From Bacteroidales bacterium (GTDB taxonomy: Bacteria > Bacteroidota > Bacteroidia > Bacteroidales > VadinHA17), in NCBI GenBank assembly GCA_025454755.1, contig JALONV010000019.1, positions 1 through 48,494 on the forward strand: a stretch of DNA of 48,494 bases, written 5' to 3'. The number at the start of each line of letters is the position of its first letter. Positions within the stretch are counted from its first letter, which is position 1. The notes beneath the pieces are model-generated. The model was given only the letters and a program-made list of their open reading frames with translations, had not been told where the DNA came from and made no database searches. Made by a program: the position numbers and the translations under genes. Shown here piece after piece: positions 8,140-18,443 of the stretch.

Positions 8140-8526
8140 ATGCGACCCCTTCTGAAATTTATTCAGCTGCTTTTACTGCTCGAGCTCCTGATCCTTGCGG
8201 CTGGATTTTTCATCATTTCAAAATCAGGAACGGGAATAGGATTCGGCGAAGTAGCCTTGCTCTCTTCAATTCTTACCATCGTTGCACTTGTTACCCTGAT
8301 CATCTTTTTCAGGGGACAGGAAAGAGATCCGGCGAGCCAGACATTGCATAGCCTTGTCGCAGTGACTCTTAAATTCCTCCTCGAGCTTGTTATTGCTTTC
8401 TTATGGTTTTTTGTAGCTAAAAAAACACAATTATCATCAGTTGTATTATTTTTTGTTTTATATTTAACGTTCACAATGTTTTTGGTACTAATAATGATCA
8501 AAACATTGAAAAACAAATCTCTATAA
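8140..8526 (+). CDS. Four-helix membrane protein of the ATP synthase operon (AtpI-like position)
   Basis: A 128-residue protein made almost entirely of four hydrophobic helices (about 8-27, 38-59, 70-92, 97-120) with a charged RGQERDPAS loop between helices 2 and 3 and a basic C-terminus. I recognise no strong motif. It lies six bases after the AtpZ-like gene and 11 bases before atpB, the slot usually held by the atpI-type assembly factor, so a role in a/c-ring assembly is inferred from position and topology only. Confidence 0.65.
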   Translation: MRPLLKFIQLLLLLELLILAAGFFIISKSGTGIGFGEVALLSSILTIVALVTLIIFFRGQERDPASQTLHSLVAVTLKFLLELVIAFLWFFVAKKTQLSSVVLFFVLYLTFTMFLVLIMIKTLKNKSL

Positions 8527-8537
8527 CTGATCAGGAT

Positions 8538-9620
8538 TTGAAAACCGGAATTATCAAGAGGATTTTAATTTTTTTACTGCTAACAGCATTGTATGTTCCG
8601 GGATTCGGACAGGAAGATCATGGAGCTGCTGCACCAACCGAAGGAAAAGAAAGCAGGAAAGAGTTCAATGCAAGTGAGTTCATCCTTGATCATGTGACCG
8701 ATTCGCATGAATGGCATATCCTGACAACCACTAAAGGGAAAAGCGTTGCAATATATCTTCCGGTAATCCTTTACAGCAAAGAAAAGGGGCTGGACCTGTT
8801 TTCATCAAGGAAACTTGCGCATGGTCATGTTTACAAAGGATATAAGATTGAAGAGGAAGGCGACCTGAAGGGTAAGATCGTAAATATCGATGAAACCGGA
8901 AAGATAGCTGAGGGTAGACGTCCGCTGGATTTTTCAATCACAAAAACGGTACTGGCTATGTTGTGCGCTGCCATTATCGGTCTATGGATCGTCCTGTCTC
9001 TCGCGCGTTCATATAAGAAGACTGGAATAAGCCATCCAAAGGGAATTCAGAGCTTTCTTGAACCGGTCGTTCTGTTCATCCGTGATGATGTTGCAATACC
9101 AAATATAGGGGAGCATAAATATGAGAAGTACATGCCATACCTGTTATCGGTCTTCTTCTTTATACTTCTCAACAACATCATGGGACTTATTCCTTTTCCC
9201 CCGCCTTTCGGAGGCAATGTAACAGGTAACGTGGGAATAACCTTTGTTCTTGCCTTATGCACATTCCTGATCACTCAGTTCAGCGGCAACAAAGCTTACT
9301 GGAAACATGTATTTGCGGCACCCGGAGTGCCGGTATGGCTTCTTCCGATTATGATTCCCGTTGAACTGATAGGGCTTATTTCAAAACCATTTGCCCTGAT
9401 GATCCGTCTCTTTGCGAACATCACAGCAGGCCACATTATAGTTCTTAGCCTTATCTGTCTGATCTTTATCTTTAACACCGTCTGGGTAGCACCGGTATCG
9501 ATCTTATTTGTGGTTTTCATGGACTGCATCGAGCTTCTCGTTGCATTCCTTCAGGCATATATTTTCACTCTTCTTTCGTCGCTGTTCATTGGAATGGCAA
9601 CAGCGGAGGAGCATCATTAA
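8538..9620 (+). CDS. atpB: ATP synthase F0 subunit a
   Basis: A 360-residue subunit a, longer than the roughly 270 of E. coli. It starts at TTG: the encoded MKTGIIKRILIFLLLTALYVP is a clear signal peptide (cleavage near GFGQ), and no ATG fits. Residues about 25-130 are an extra periplasmic domain seen in Bacteroidota subunit a. The conserved core follows: NNIMGLIPFPP, PVELIGLISKPFALMIRLFAN with the essential arginine at 290, and AGH. With the c-ring it forms the proton path. It ends in a histidine tail, EEHH. Confidence 0.95.
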   Translation: MKTGIIKRILIFLLLTALYVPGFGQEDHGAAAPTEGKESRKEFNASEFILDHVTDSHEWHILTTTKGKSVAIYLPVILYSKEKGLDLFSSRKLAHGHVYKGYKIEEEGDLKGKIVNIDETGKIAEGRRPLDFSITKTVLAMLCAAIIGLWIVLSLARSYKKTGISHPKGIQSFLEPVVLFIRDDVAIPNIGEHKYEKYMPYLLSVFFFILLNNIMGLIPFPPPFGGNVTGNVGITFVLALCTFLITQFSGNKAYWKHVFAAPGVPVWLLPIMIPVELIGLISKPFALMIRLFANITAGHIIVLSLICLIFIFNTVWVAPVSILFVVFMDCIELLVAFLQAYIFTLLSSLFIGMATAEEHH

Positions 9621-9625
9621 TTTAA

Positions 9626-9859
<234 letters not shown>

Positions 9860-9872
9860 AGGAGATGAACTA

Positions 9873-9904
9873 TGAAGCCTGCAACGGTTGGTTGCAGGCC
9901 TTCA
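9873..9904 (+). terminator. Intercistronic stem-loop between atpE and atpF
   Basis: Left arm TGAAGCCTGCAAC (9873-9885), loop GGTTG, right arm GTTGCAGGCCTTCA with one bulged base; the next bases are TTTAATTT. It could be a partial terminator or an mRNA-stabilising hairpin that raises atpE output over the downstream F0/F1 genes, in line with the high copy number of subunit c. Confidence 0.65.
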
Positions 9905-9934
9905 TTTAATTTATGATGAATTAAAAATGTTGCC

Positions 9935-10444
9935 ATGATATTTTTATCAAACAGTCTGACATCACCGGGAATAGGAGTGGTCATCTGGGCTGTCCTTATT
10001 TTCGGTATCTTCTTTTTGGTCCTGGCCAAATTCGGATGGAAACCAATCCTTTCCGCTGTTAAAGCCAGGGATGAAATGATTAAAGGCTCTCTGGCATCTG
10101 CAGCGAAAGCCAGGGAAGAGATGCAGAAGCTTCAGAGTGATAACGAAGCTATCCTGAGGAAGGCCAGGGAAGAGCGGGAAGTCATTCTCAAGGAAGCACG
10201 CGAGGTACGCGACAAGCTTATTGCTGAGGCAAAAGGAAAAGCAACCGAGGAGGCTGAAAAAATCGTCGAAAAAGCGAAAGCAGGAATCGAAAAGGAAAAG
10301 TCTAAGGCTCTTTCAGAGATACATGACCAGGTAACAACCCTTGCAATCGATATTGCATCAAAACTTCTTGGCGAGAAACTGAGCAAGACTGAAGAACAGG
10401 AAAAGCTTATAAGCAAATACCTGAAAGACATTGATCTGAATTAA
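9935..10444 (+). CDS. atpF: ATP synthase F0 subunit b
   Basis: A 169-residue peripheral-stalk subunit: one transmembrane helix (about 10-31) followed by a long charged helix rich in A, K, E and R (about 40-145), the dimeric right-handed coiled coil. The W-K-P-I element just after the membrane helix is typical. It links subunit a to delta and alpha. The gene starts 75 bases after atpE, a gap filled by the hairpin, and ends 3 bases before atpH. Confidence 0.95.
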   Translation: MIFLSNSLTSPGIGVVIWAVLIFGIFFLVLAKFGWKPILSAVKARDEMIKGSLASAAKAREEMQKLQSDNEAILRKAREEREVILKEAREVRDKLIAEAKGKATEEAEKIVEKAKAGIEKEKSKALSEIHDQVTTLAIDIASKLLGEKLSKTEEQEKLISKYLKDIDLN

Positions 10445-10447
10445 GGA

Positions 10448-10996
10448 ATGAACCTAAGCAAAATATCAGTCAGGTACTCGAGGGCCCTTTTCAATTCAGC
10501 AGTTGAAAAGAAACTTCTGGACAAAGTATATCAGGATATGATCTTCATTTCCGGGCTTTGCTCACTCCCCGAAATGAAGGAGGTGCTCGACAGCCCTATC
10601 ATCGTGCCGTCAAAAAAGAAAGATATTCTGCATAAGGTCTCCGAAAAATACGTGGAAGTAATAACTCTTTCTTTCCTCGACCTGGTCGTGAAAAACGGCA
10701 GGGAGATTTTTCTGCCCGCCATCGCCCGTCAATTTATCCATGTAACAAAGGAATATTACGGCATAACCGAATCAGTGCTTACAACAGCAGTAAAGGTCGA
10801 TGATAAGATAAAGAAAGAGATGACCGACCTAATTGCGAAGATATTCAAAACAAAAGTTGATCTTAAGGAAGTAATTAATAAAGACATAATTGGGGGTTTT
10901 GTTCTGAGGGTTGAAGACAACTACATTGATGCAAGCATCAGGAACAAGCTCCGTAAAATTGAAAAAGAACTGAAAGGGTATAACCTTTCGGCATGA
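10448..10996 (+). CDS. atpH: ATP synthase F1 subunit delta
   Basis: A 182-residue subunit with the family start ISVRYSRALFNSAVEK, a helical N-terminal domain and a C-terminal part containing VVKNGREIFLPAIARQF and DIIGGFVLRVEDNYIDASIRNKL, the conserved delta signature. Delta sits on top of the F1 head and binds the b stalk. It is in tight order after atpF and 35 bases before atpA. Confidence 0.95.
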   Translation: MNLSKISVRYSRALFNSAVEKKLLDKVYQDMIFISGLCSLPEMKEVLDSPIIVPSKKKDILHKVSEKYVEVITLSFLDLVVKNGREIFLPAIARQFIHVTKEYYGITESVLTTAVKVDDKIKKEMTDLIAKIFKTKVDLKEVINKDIIGGFVLRVEDNYIDASIRNKLRKIEKELKGYNLSA

Positions 10997-11031
10997 CAGA
11001 AAATGTATAAGGATTTTTAAGAAACAATAAT

Positions 11032-12618
11032 ATGGCAAGCATTAAACCAGCAGAAGTATCTCACATTCTCCGCCAGCAGCTTGAGGGAATCCAGACAGGT
11101 GCCCAACTTGAGGAAGTGGGCACCGTACTTGAGGTAGGAGACGGCATTGCCCGTATTTACGGACTTTCGAATGCAGAGTCAAATGAACTTATTGAATTTG
11201 AAAATGGCATGGAGGCGATAGTCCTTAACCTTGAGGAAGACAACATCGGTGCAGTGCTGTTAGGTCCCACCGAAGAAATCAATGAAGGAGATATCGTAAA
11301 ACGGACCGGACGTATTGCATCCATTGCTGTTGGCGAAGGACTGCTTGGAAGAGTTATCTCTCCCACCGGGCAGCCTCTTGATGGCAAAGGTCCGATAGAG
11401 GGCGAGAAATTCATTATGCCTTTCGAAAGAAAAGCCCCGGGAGTTATCTTCCGGCAGCCTGTGAAACAGCCATTGCAGACAGGACTGAAACCTATCGATG
11501 CTATGATACCCATCGGAAGAGGTCAGAGAGAGCTGATCATCGGCGACAGACAGACAGGAAAAACTGCTATTGCAATTGATGCGATAATAAACCAGCGCAG
11601 CAATTTTGAAAAAGGAAAACCTGTTTACTGTATCTATGTGGCAATAGGACAAAAGGGATCAACAGTTGCAAATATTGCCAGAACACTCGAAGAATATGGT
11701 GCACTGGAATACACAGTCATAGTTCTTGCAACAGCTTCCGATCCGGCAGCATCCCAGTTTTATGCTCCTTTTGCAGGTGCCGCCGTCGGCGAATTTTTCA
11801 GAGATACAGGCCGTGATGCTCTTATCATATACGATGACCTTTCAAAACAGGCTGTATCATACAGGGAAGTTTCGCTTCTTCTCCGCCGTCCCCCAGGACG
11901 TGAAGCTTACCCAGGAGACGTATTCTACCTTCACTCAAGACTTCTTGAAAGAGCCGCAAAGATCATTGAATCTGACGAAGTGGCGAAACAGATGAACGAC
12001 CTTCCTGAATCCATAAGACATCTGGTAAAAGGAGGAGGATCTCTCACAGCCCTGCCGATTATTGAAACCCAGGCAGGCGACGTTTCAGCATATATACCCA
12101 CCAACGTGATCTCGATCACTGACGGCCAGATATTCCTGGAATCAGGTCTCTTCAACGCAGGCGTACGCCCTGCCATCAACGTAGGTATCTCTGTATCCAG
12201 GGTAGGTGGCAACGCCCAGATAAAAGCGATGAAAAAAATCGCAGGTACTCTTAAAGTGGATCAAGCCCAGTATCGCGAACTTGAAGCATTCTCCAAATTC
12301 GGCTCCGACCTTGATGCCTCAACACTGGCAGTCCTTAACAAAGGCTCGAAAAACGTTGAAATATTAAAGCAGGGACAATATTCTCCAATGCCGGTGGAAA
12401 AGCAGATAGCAATAATCTATTGCGGAACGATGGGACTTCTCAAAGATGTTCCTGTGAGCAAGGTGAAGGAATTTGAGAAAGAATACCTCGAATTTCTCGA
12501 CCTTAAACATAGAGACGTACTGGATAAACTGCGCGATGGAGTGCTCAACGACGATATAACAAAAACTCTTGAAAAAGTAACCCTTGACCTGGCGGCAAAA
12601 TACAAACCCGGGAAATAA
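11032..12618 (+). CDS. atpA: ATP synthase F1 subunit alpha
   Basis: A 528-residue subunit. The Walker A loop GDRQTGKT is at 171-178 with K177; other conserved blocks are [22 protein letters not shown] and the regulatory-site SVSRVGG. It starts with [17 protein letters not shown], the helix that binds delta. Alpha forms the non-catalytic sites in the alpha3beta3 head. Length and motifs are complete. Confidence 0.98.
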   Translation: MASIKPAEVSHILRQQLEGIQTGAQLEEVGTVLEVGDGIARIYGLSNAESNELIEFENGMEAIVLNLEEDNIGAVLLGPTEEINEGDIVKRTGRIASIAVGEGLLGRVISPTGQPLDGKGPIEGEKFIMPFERKAPGVIFRQPVKQPLQTGLKPIDAMIPIGRGQRELIIGDRQTGKTAIAIDAIINQRSNFEKGKPVYCIYVAIGQKGSTVANIARTLEEYGALEYTVIVLATASDPAASQFYAPFAGAAVGEFFRDTGRDALIIYDDLSKQAVSYREVSLLLRRPPGREAYPGDVFYLHSRLLERAAKIIESDEVAKQMNDLPESIRHLVKGGGSLTALPIIETQAGDVSAYIPTNVISITDGQIFLESGLFNAGVRPAINVGISVSRVGGNAQIKAMKKIAGTLKVDQAQYRELEAFSKFGSDLDASTLAVLNKGSKNVEILKQGQYSPMPVEKQIAIIYCGTMGLLKDVPVSKVKEFEKEYLEFLDLKHRDVLDKLRDGVLNDDITKTLEKVTLDLAAKYKPGK

Positions 12619-12648
12619 AAGTAACAGTGAAGGATAAACGAGTTTCAG

Positions 12649-13533
12649 ATGGCTAATTTAAAGGCAATCAGGATCAGGATCAGCTCTGTCAAATCAACGC
12701 GGCAGATAACATCGGCCATGAAGATGGTTTCTGCTGCCAAGCTGAGAAAGGCGCAGGACAAGATACTTCGCCTCAAGCCCTATGCCTTTAAACTTCATGA
12801 GATATTTGTAGATCTTTCACAAAGCCTGGCTGAAGCAGAAATAGAAAATATCTATGCCAGATCTGCCTCAGAAGAAAAAATACTCGTTGTCGTAATAACA
12901 TCCAACAGAGGCTTGTGCGGAGCATTTAATGCTAATGTCATCAAGGAATCCCGCAGGGTAGTCTCTGAACAATATATGAACCAGTTCCAAAAGGGAAATG
13001 TTTCATTCCTGGCGATAGGGAAGAAGGGGTATGATTATCTGAGAAAGCAACACCTCAATATGCTTCCTGAACAAAACCGCCTTTTCAACAATCTTACTTT
13101 TAATAATGTATCTGCCGTTGCAGAAGATGTCATGAACAGCTTTCTTTCCGGCGAATACGACAGGGTTTTACTGGTATATAACCAGTTCAAGAATGCCGCG
13201 GTGCAAAACCTGACCACCGAGCTGTTTCTGCCGGTGGAAACTGTCAGCGCCGACACAAAAGGAACTGTTCCTACCGACTACATCTATGAACCTTCCGGCG
13301 AAGAGATAATAAAAGAACTTATTCCAAAATCACTCAAGATACAGTTTTACAAGGCAGTGCTTGATTCTTATGTTGCTGAGCACGGGGCCAGAATGACTGC
13401 AATGCATAAGGCAACTGATAATGCCACAAGCATGATACGCGATCTGACACTTCTGTATAACAAAGCAAGACAGGCTGCCATCACTAACCAGATACTTGAA
13501 GTCGTCAGTGGTGCTGAAGCCCTGAAAGGTTAA
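12649..13533 (+). CDS. atpG: ATP synthase F1 subunit gamma
   Basis: A 294-residue central-shaft subunit. It begins MANLKAIRIRISSVKSTRQITSAMKMV, the N-terminal shaft helix, has the SNRGLCGAFN loop in the middle and ends with the matching C-terminal helix (RMTAMHKATDNA, then YNKARQAAITNQILEVVSGA). Gamma rotates inside the alpha3beta3 head. It is the last F1 gene of the first atp block; beta and epsilon follow about 1.7 kb later as a separate unit. Confidence 0.97.
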   Translation: MANLKAIRIRISSVKSTRQITSAMKMVSAAKLRKAQDKILRLKPYAFKLHEIFVDLSQSLAEAEIENIYARSASEEKILVVVITSNRGLCGAFNANVIKESRRVVSEQYMNQFQKGNVSFLAIGKKGYDYLRKQHLNMLPEQNRLFNNLTFNNVSAVAEDVMNSFLSGEYDRVLLVYNQFKNAAVQNLTTELFLPVETVSADTKGTVPTDYIYEPSGEEIIKELIPKSLKIQFYKAVLDSYVAEHGARMTAMHKATDNATSMIRDLTLLYNKARQAAITNQILEVVSGAEALKG

Positions 13534-13563
13534 AAAGATTTTGGCTTCCTAATCGTAGAATTA

Positions 13564-14532
13564 ATGTACAATCAATCCGAACTAAAAGAGGTCGTTGACA
13601 AGGCATTATTTAATCTTCCGTATAACACGGAAGCACACAAACTCATTGACCCCGTAAAATATGTGCTGTCGAAAGGTGGTAAAAGACTTCGCCCGGTATT
13701 ATCATTGATGGCCTGCAACATGTTTACCGATAAGATTGACGAAGCGATCATGCCAGCCATCGGATTGGAGGTATTTCATAATTTCACCCTTGTCCATGAT
13801 GATATTATGGACCGGGCTCCGGTCAGAAGGGGCTTGGCAACTGTGCACGAAAAATGGGATTCAAACCAGGCAATACTTTCCGGCGATGTAATGGCATTTA
13901 TTGCCAACGAATGCATTGTCCAGGCTCCTTCCTCAAGCCTCGTAAAAATATTCAGGATATTCAACAAGGCTGCAGTGGAGGTATGCGTGGGACAGCAGCT
14001 TGATATGGATTTTGAAAAAGCGGCCATTGTACGTGAGGATGAATATTTAAGAATGATCGAGCTGAAAACAGCAGTGCTGCTTGCTGCATCAGTTAAAACC
14101 GGCGCTGTTATCGGCGGCGCTGATGACAGGGACTCTGATCTTGTTTATGAATTCGGAAAGAATCTTGGCCTTGCATTTCAGATACAGGATGACCTCCTGG
14201 ATATCTGGGGCGATGTGAAGATCTTTGGAAAAACTGCCGGAGGAGACATAGTGGCCAACAAAAAAACATTTCCGTTTGTGAAAGCAATGGAGATAGCTAA
14301 AGGGATACAGCTGACGCAACTGCAGGAATTGTTCACAGTAAAAGATGCGGAAGAAAAGATAAGCAGGGTAACTGAAATCTACAACCAGCTGAACATCAGG
14401 GATGTAACTGAAATCCTTGCCCACGATTACATTAACAAGGCATTTGGATTCCTGCAGAAAGTGAGTGTCGACGAAACAAGAAAAAAAGAGATGACAAACC
14501 TTGCCATCTCTCTCATCGGTCGTAAACAATAG
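13564..14532 (+). CDS. Polyprenyl diphosphate synthase (long-chain type)
   Basis: A 322-residue trans-prenyltransferase. The first aspartate-rich motif is DDIMD (79-83) followed by the RR pair (88-89), and the second is DDLLD (209-213). KGGKRLRP near residue 37 binds the isopentenyl diphosphate. It elongates an allylic diphosphate with IPP; chain length cannot be told reliably, but in this phylum such genes usually supply the menaquinone side chain. It is 30 bases after atpG and may be co-transcribed with it. Confidence 0.92.
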   Translation: MYNQSELKEVVDKALFNLPYNTEAHKLIDPVKYVLSKGGKRLRPVLSLMACNMFTDKIDEAIMPAIGLEVFHNFTLVHDDIMDRAPVRRGLATVHEKWDSNQAILSGDVMAFIANECIVQAPSSSLVKIFRIFNKAAVEVCVGQQLDMDFEKAAIVREDEYLRMIELKTAVLLAASVKTGAVIGGADDRDSDLVYEFGKNLGLAFQIQDDLLDIWGDVKIFGKTAGGDIVANKKTFPFVKAMEIAKGIQLTQLQELFTVKDAEEKISRVTEIYNQLNIRDVTEILAHDYINKAFGFLQKVSVDETRKKEMTNLAISLIGRKQ

Positions 14533-14539
14533 GTCAGGA

Positions 14540-15121
14540 TCATTCGTTCTCGTGCTTCTTCAGCCAATCGATATTTATCAATACACCGGCATTCGCCATA
14601 AATTGACTGTAGTGGTTTGTGGCCAGTATATATTTTGCTTCCGCAAAAATGTCAAATTGCTCGGTTAATTTGAAACAAGCTCCGGCGCCAATATTTAAAC
14701 CGAATGCATTGTCATTCTCAGTAAAGACTTCTTCGGTAGCGCTGATTATTTTATCTTTCTTCCATGTTATCAGGAAGTTCGCTCCTGCCAGGGCATAGAA
14801 CTCCAGCTTGTCGAGTGAATTAAAAACATAATGCCCGTTAATGTCAAACATGACTGAAGAAACGGTTATTTTAGACATAATGTCTTTCGTAACGTGAGGA
14901 TAAAAATATGATATTCTTCCGGTCACATGTAATGGAACGGTAATTTCATAAATGCCTTCAAGGAAAGCTGCAAAATGACCGCTCCTGTTATAATCCCAAT
15001 CTACATTGTGAAACCAGTAGCCGGTCCCGTATCCGACACCCCCACCGATCTTTGTGAACTGTGCATTGACCGCCGGAAGTAACATAACAGCCAAAAACAG
15101 AGAGATGATGAATCTTTTCAT
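14540..15121 (-). CDS. Outer-membrane beta-barrel protein inserted between the two atp blocks
   Basis: A 193-residue protein with a signal peptide (MKRFIISLFLAVMLLPAVNA, cut before QFTKIG). The rest is glycine- and aromatic-rich alternating strands (GGGVGYGTGYWFHN, FYALAGANFLIT, NIGAGACFKL, IFAEAKYIL), as in small OmpW/OmpX-like eight-stranded barrels. No enzymatic motif is seen. It is transcribed against the surrounding ATP synthase genes and its stop lies seven bases from the polyprenyl synthase stop. Function unknown. Confidence 0.8.
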   Translation of the reverse strand: MKRFIISLFLAVMLLPAVNAQFTKIGGGVGYGTGYWFHNVDWDYNRSGHFAAFLEGIYEITVPLHVTGRISYFYPHVTKDIMSKITVSSVMFDINGHYVFNSLDKLEFYALAGANFLITWKKDKIISATEEVFTENDNAFGLNIGAGACFKLTEQFDIFAEAKYILATNHYSQFMANAGVLINIDWLKKHENE

Positions 15122-15172
15122 ATAAATCGTTTTTAGTTAATCCCCATTGAGGCCATAAAGATAAATTAATAA

Positions 15173-16756
<1,584 letters not shown>

Positions 16757-16768
16757 AATCGTACGGGG

Positions 16769-17014
16769 ATGAAAATAGAAATCATCACTCCTGATAAAAA
16801 CATCTATGAAGGGGATATTGCATCAATAAGAGTACCGGGGAAGAAAGGATCCTTCCAGGTATTGAAAGACCATGCCCCGATCATCTCAACGCTTGAGAAC
16901 GGCCCTGTGATTATGGTCGATCAGGAAGGCAAACAGGTGAGATACGAGATCAACGGGGGAGTGATTGAAGTCAAACACAACAAAATCATCCTGCTTGCCG
17001 AATCGGTGAAATAA
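16769..17014 (+). CDS. atpC: ATP synthase F1 subunit epsilon, short form
   Basis: An 81-residue epsilon comprising only the N-terminal beta-sandwich (MKIEIITPDKNIYEGD, VPGKKGSFQVLKDHAPIIS, YEINGGVIEV). The two C-terminal helices that inhibit ATP hydrolysis in E. coli or Bacillus (total about 135 residues) are absent; the stop follows AESVK directly. Short epsilons are common in Bacteroidota and Chlorobi, so this is likely a natural form. It lies 12 bases after atpD and 10 bases before the decarboxylase. Confidence 0.93.
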   Translation: MKIEIITPDKNIYEGDIASIRVPGKKGSFQVLKDHAPIISTLENGPVIMVDQEGKQVRYEINGGVIEVKHNKIILLAESVK

Positions 17015-17024
17015 AACATCTGCA

Positions 17025-18443
17025 GTGACACCTGATGAATTTCGCAAAAATGCCCACGAGCTGGTCGAGTGGATGGCTTCATACATGGAGAATGTCGAAT
17101 CGTTTCCTGTGAAATCTGCAGTCAAACCTGGTGAAATTTTCAATAAAATACCAGATAAACCTCCACGGAAATCCGAATCATTCAGTAACTTCATCAGGGA
17201 TCTTGATGAGATAATCATGCCGGGAATAACTCACTGGCAAAGCCCTGATTTCTTTGCATATTTCCCTGCAAATACCAGCCCTCCATCCATACTGGCCGAA
17301 ATGATAATCGCTACCCTCGGTGCCCAGTGCATGAACTGGGAGACATCTCCGGCAGCAGCAGAGCTTGAGGAAAAAATGATGATATGGCTGAGAGATATGA
17401 TAGGCCTTCCTGCCAATTTTGAAGGGGTTATCCAGGACACGGCATCTACAGCCACCCTGTCTGCAATACTGACTGCAAGGGAAAAAGCAACAGCATTCAC
17501 TTCAAATAATGAAGGTCTTAATGCCGGCAGGATTCTCAGGGTCTATTGCTCGGAACAGGCACATTCCTCAATAGAAAAAGGAGTAAGAATAAGCGGCATC
17601 GGAAAAAGAAACCTGGTGAAAATCCCCGTCAGCGAAGATTTCTCAATGGATCCTGAAAAGCTTAAGGAAGCTATCGAAGCAGACAAGAAAAACGGATTTT
17701 TACCATGTTGTGTTATTGCAACAATAGGTACAACAGGCACCACCGCCGTTGACCCTTTAAAGCCCATAGGAGAGATCTGCAGTGAAAACCATATCTGGCT
17801 TCATGTTGATGCCGCAATGGCCGGCACAGCTCTTATTTTGCCCGAATTTCAATGGATGCTTTTCGGGAGGGAATACATAGACAGCTTCGTGTTCAACCCT
17901 CACAAATGGATGTTCACGAATTTCGACTGCACGGCATTTTTTACAAAAGATGCGGAAAGTCTCATCCGGACATTCGAAATACTTCCGGAATACCTGAAGA
18001 CAAGAACACGAGGACAGGTGAATGATTACCGCGACTGGGGGATACCACTGGGAAGAAGATTCAGGGCTCTTAAATTGTGGAGCGTGATAAGATCATTCGG
18101 GACAGAGGGACTGCAGGAAAAGGTCAGGCAACATATTCAATTTGCCGCAAACCTTAAGGGACTGATCCTGAAAGAAAAAGATTTTGAAATACTTGCACCG
18201 GTAGTCATTAATGTGGTCTGTTTCAGATATGCTCCTGCCGGCTGCGACGAAAAGAAGATAAATATCCTTAACGAGAAGCTTAATCATCTCCTGAACGATT
18301 CCGGGAAGATCTATCTCTCACATACCGTTATTAATGGAAAATACACTTTGAGAATGGTAACCGGCCAGACCAATGTGACATTCAGCCATGTTGAAAAAGC
18401 ATGGGCTCTTATCCTGCAAACTGCAAGAAGACTGAAAGGCTGA
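17025..18443 (+). CDS. PLP-dependent aromatic-L-amino-acid decarboxylase-type enzyme
   Basis: A 472-residue group II decarboxylase, starting at GTG ten bases after atpC. The PLP lysine is K294 in FNPHKWM, the aspartate that holds the pyridine nitrogen is D262 in HVDAAMAG, H180 stacks on the ring (SEQAHSS) and Y323 (PEYLKT) matches the catalytic-loop tyrosine. WQSPDFFAYFPAN and LGRRFRALKLW are typical of the DOPA/tryptophan/tyrosine decarboxylase branch rather than GadB. Expected reaction: decarboxylation of an aromatic amino acid to the amine; exact substrate unknown. Its stop abuts the stop of the converging next gene. Confidence 0.88.
   Translation: MTPDEFRKNAHELVEWMASYMENVESFPVKSAVKPGEIFNKIPDKPPRKSESFSNFIRDLDEIIMPGITHWQSPDFFAYFPANTSPPSILAEMIIATLGAQCMNWETSPAAAELEEKMMIWLRDMIGLPANFEGVIQDTASTATLSAILTAREKATAFTSNNEGLNAGRILRVYCSEQAHSSIEKGVRISGIGKRNLVKIPVSEDFSMDPEKLKEAIEADKKNGFLPCCVIATIGTTGTTAVDPLKPIGEICSENHIWLHVDAAMAGTALILPEFQWMLFGREYIDSFVFNPHKWMFTNFDCTAFFTKDAESLIRTFEILPEYLKTRTRGQVNDYRDWGIPLGRRFRALKLWSVIRSFGTEGLQEKVRQHIQFAANLKGLILKEKDFEILAPVVINVVCFRYAPAGCDEKKINILNEKLNHLLNDSGKIYLSHTVINGKYTLRMVTGQTNVTFSHVEKAWALILQTARRLKG

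Noticed and set aside
9865-9909. A 14-codon frame (ATG to TAA) after a GGAG sequence between atpE and atpF
   Set aside because: It is the hairpin itself read as codons; GGAG is too close to the ATG and this phylum rarely uses Shine-Dalgarno sites.
16769-17014. A truncated, broken epsilon gene
   Set aside because: The beta-sandwich is complete, the stop is clean and short epsilons are normal in Bacteroidota and Chlorobi.
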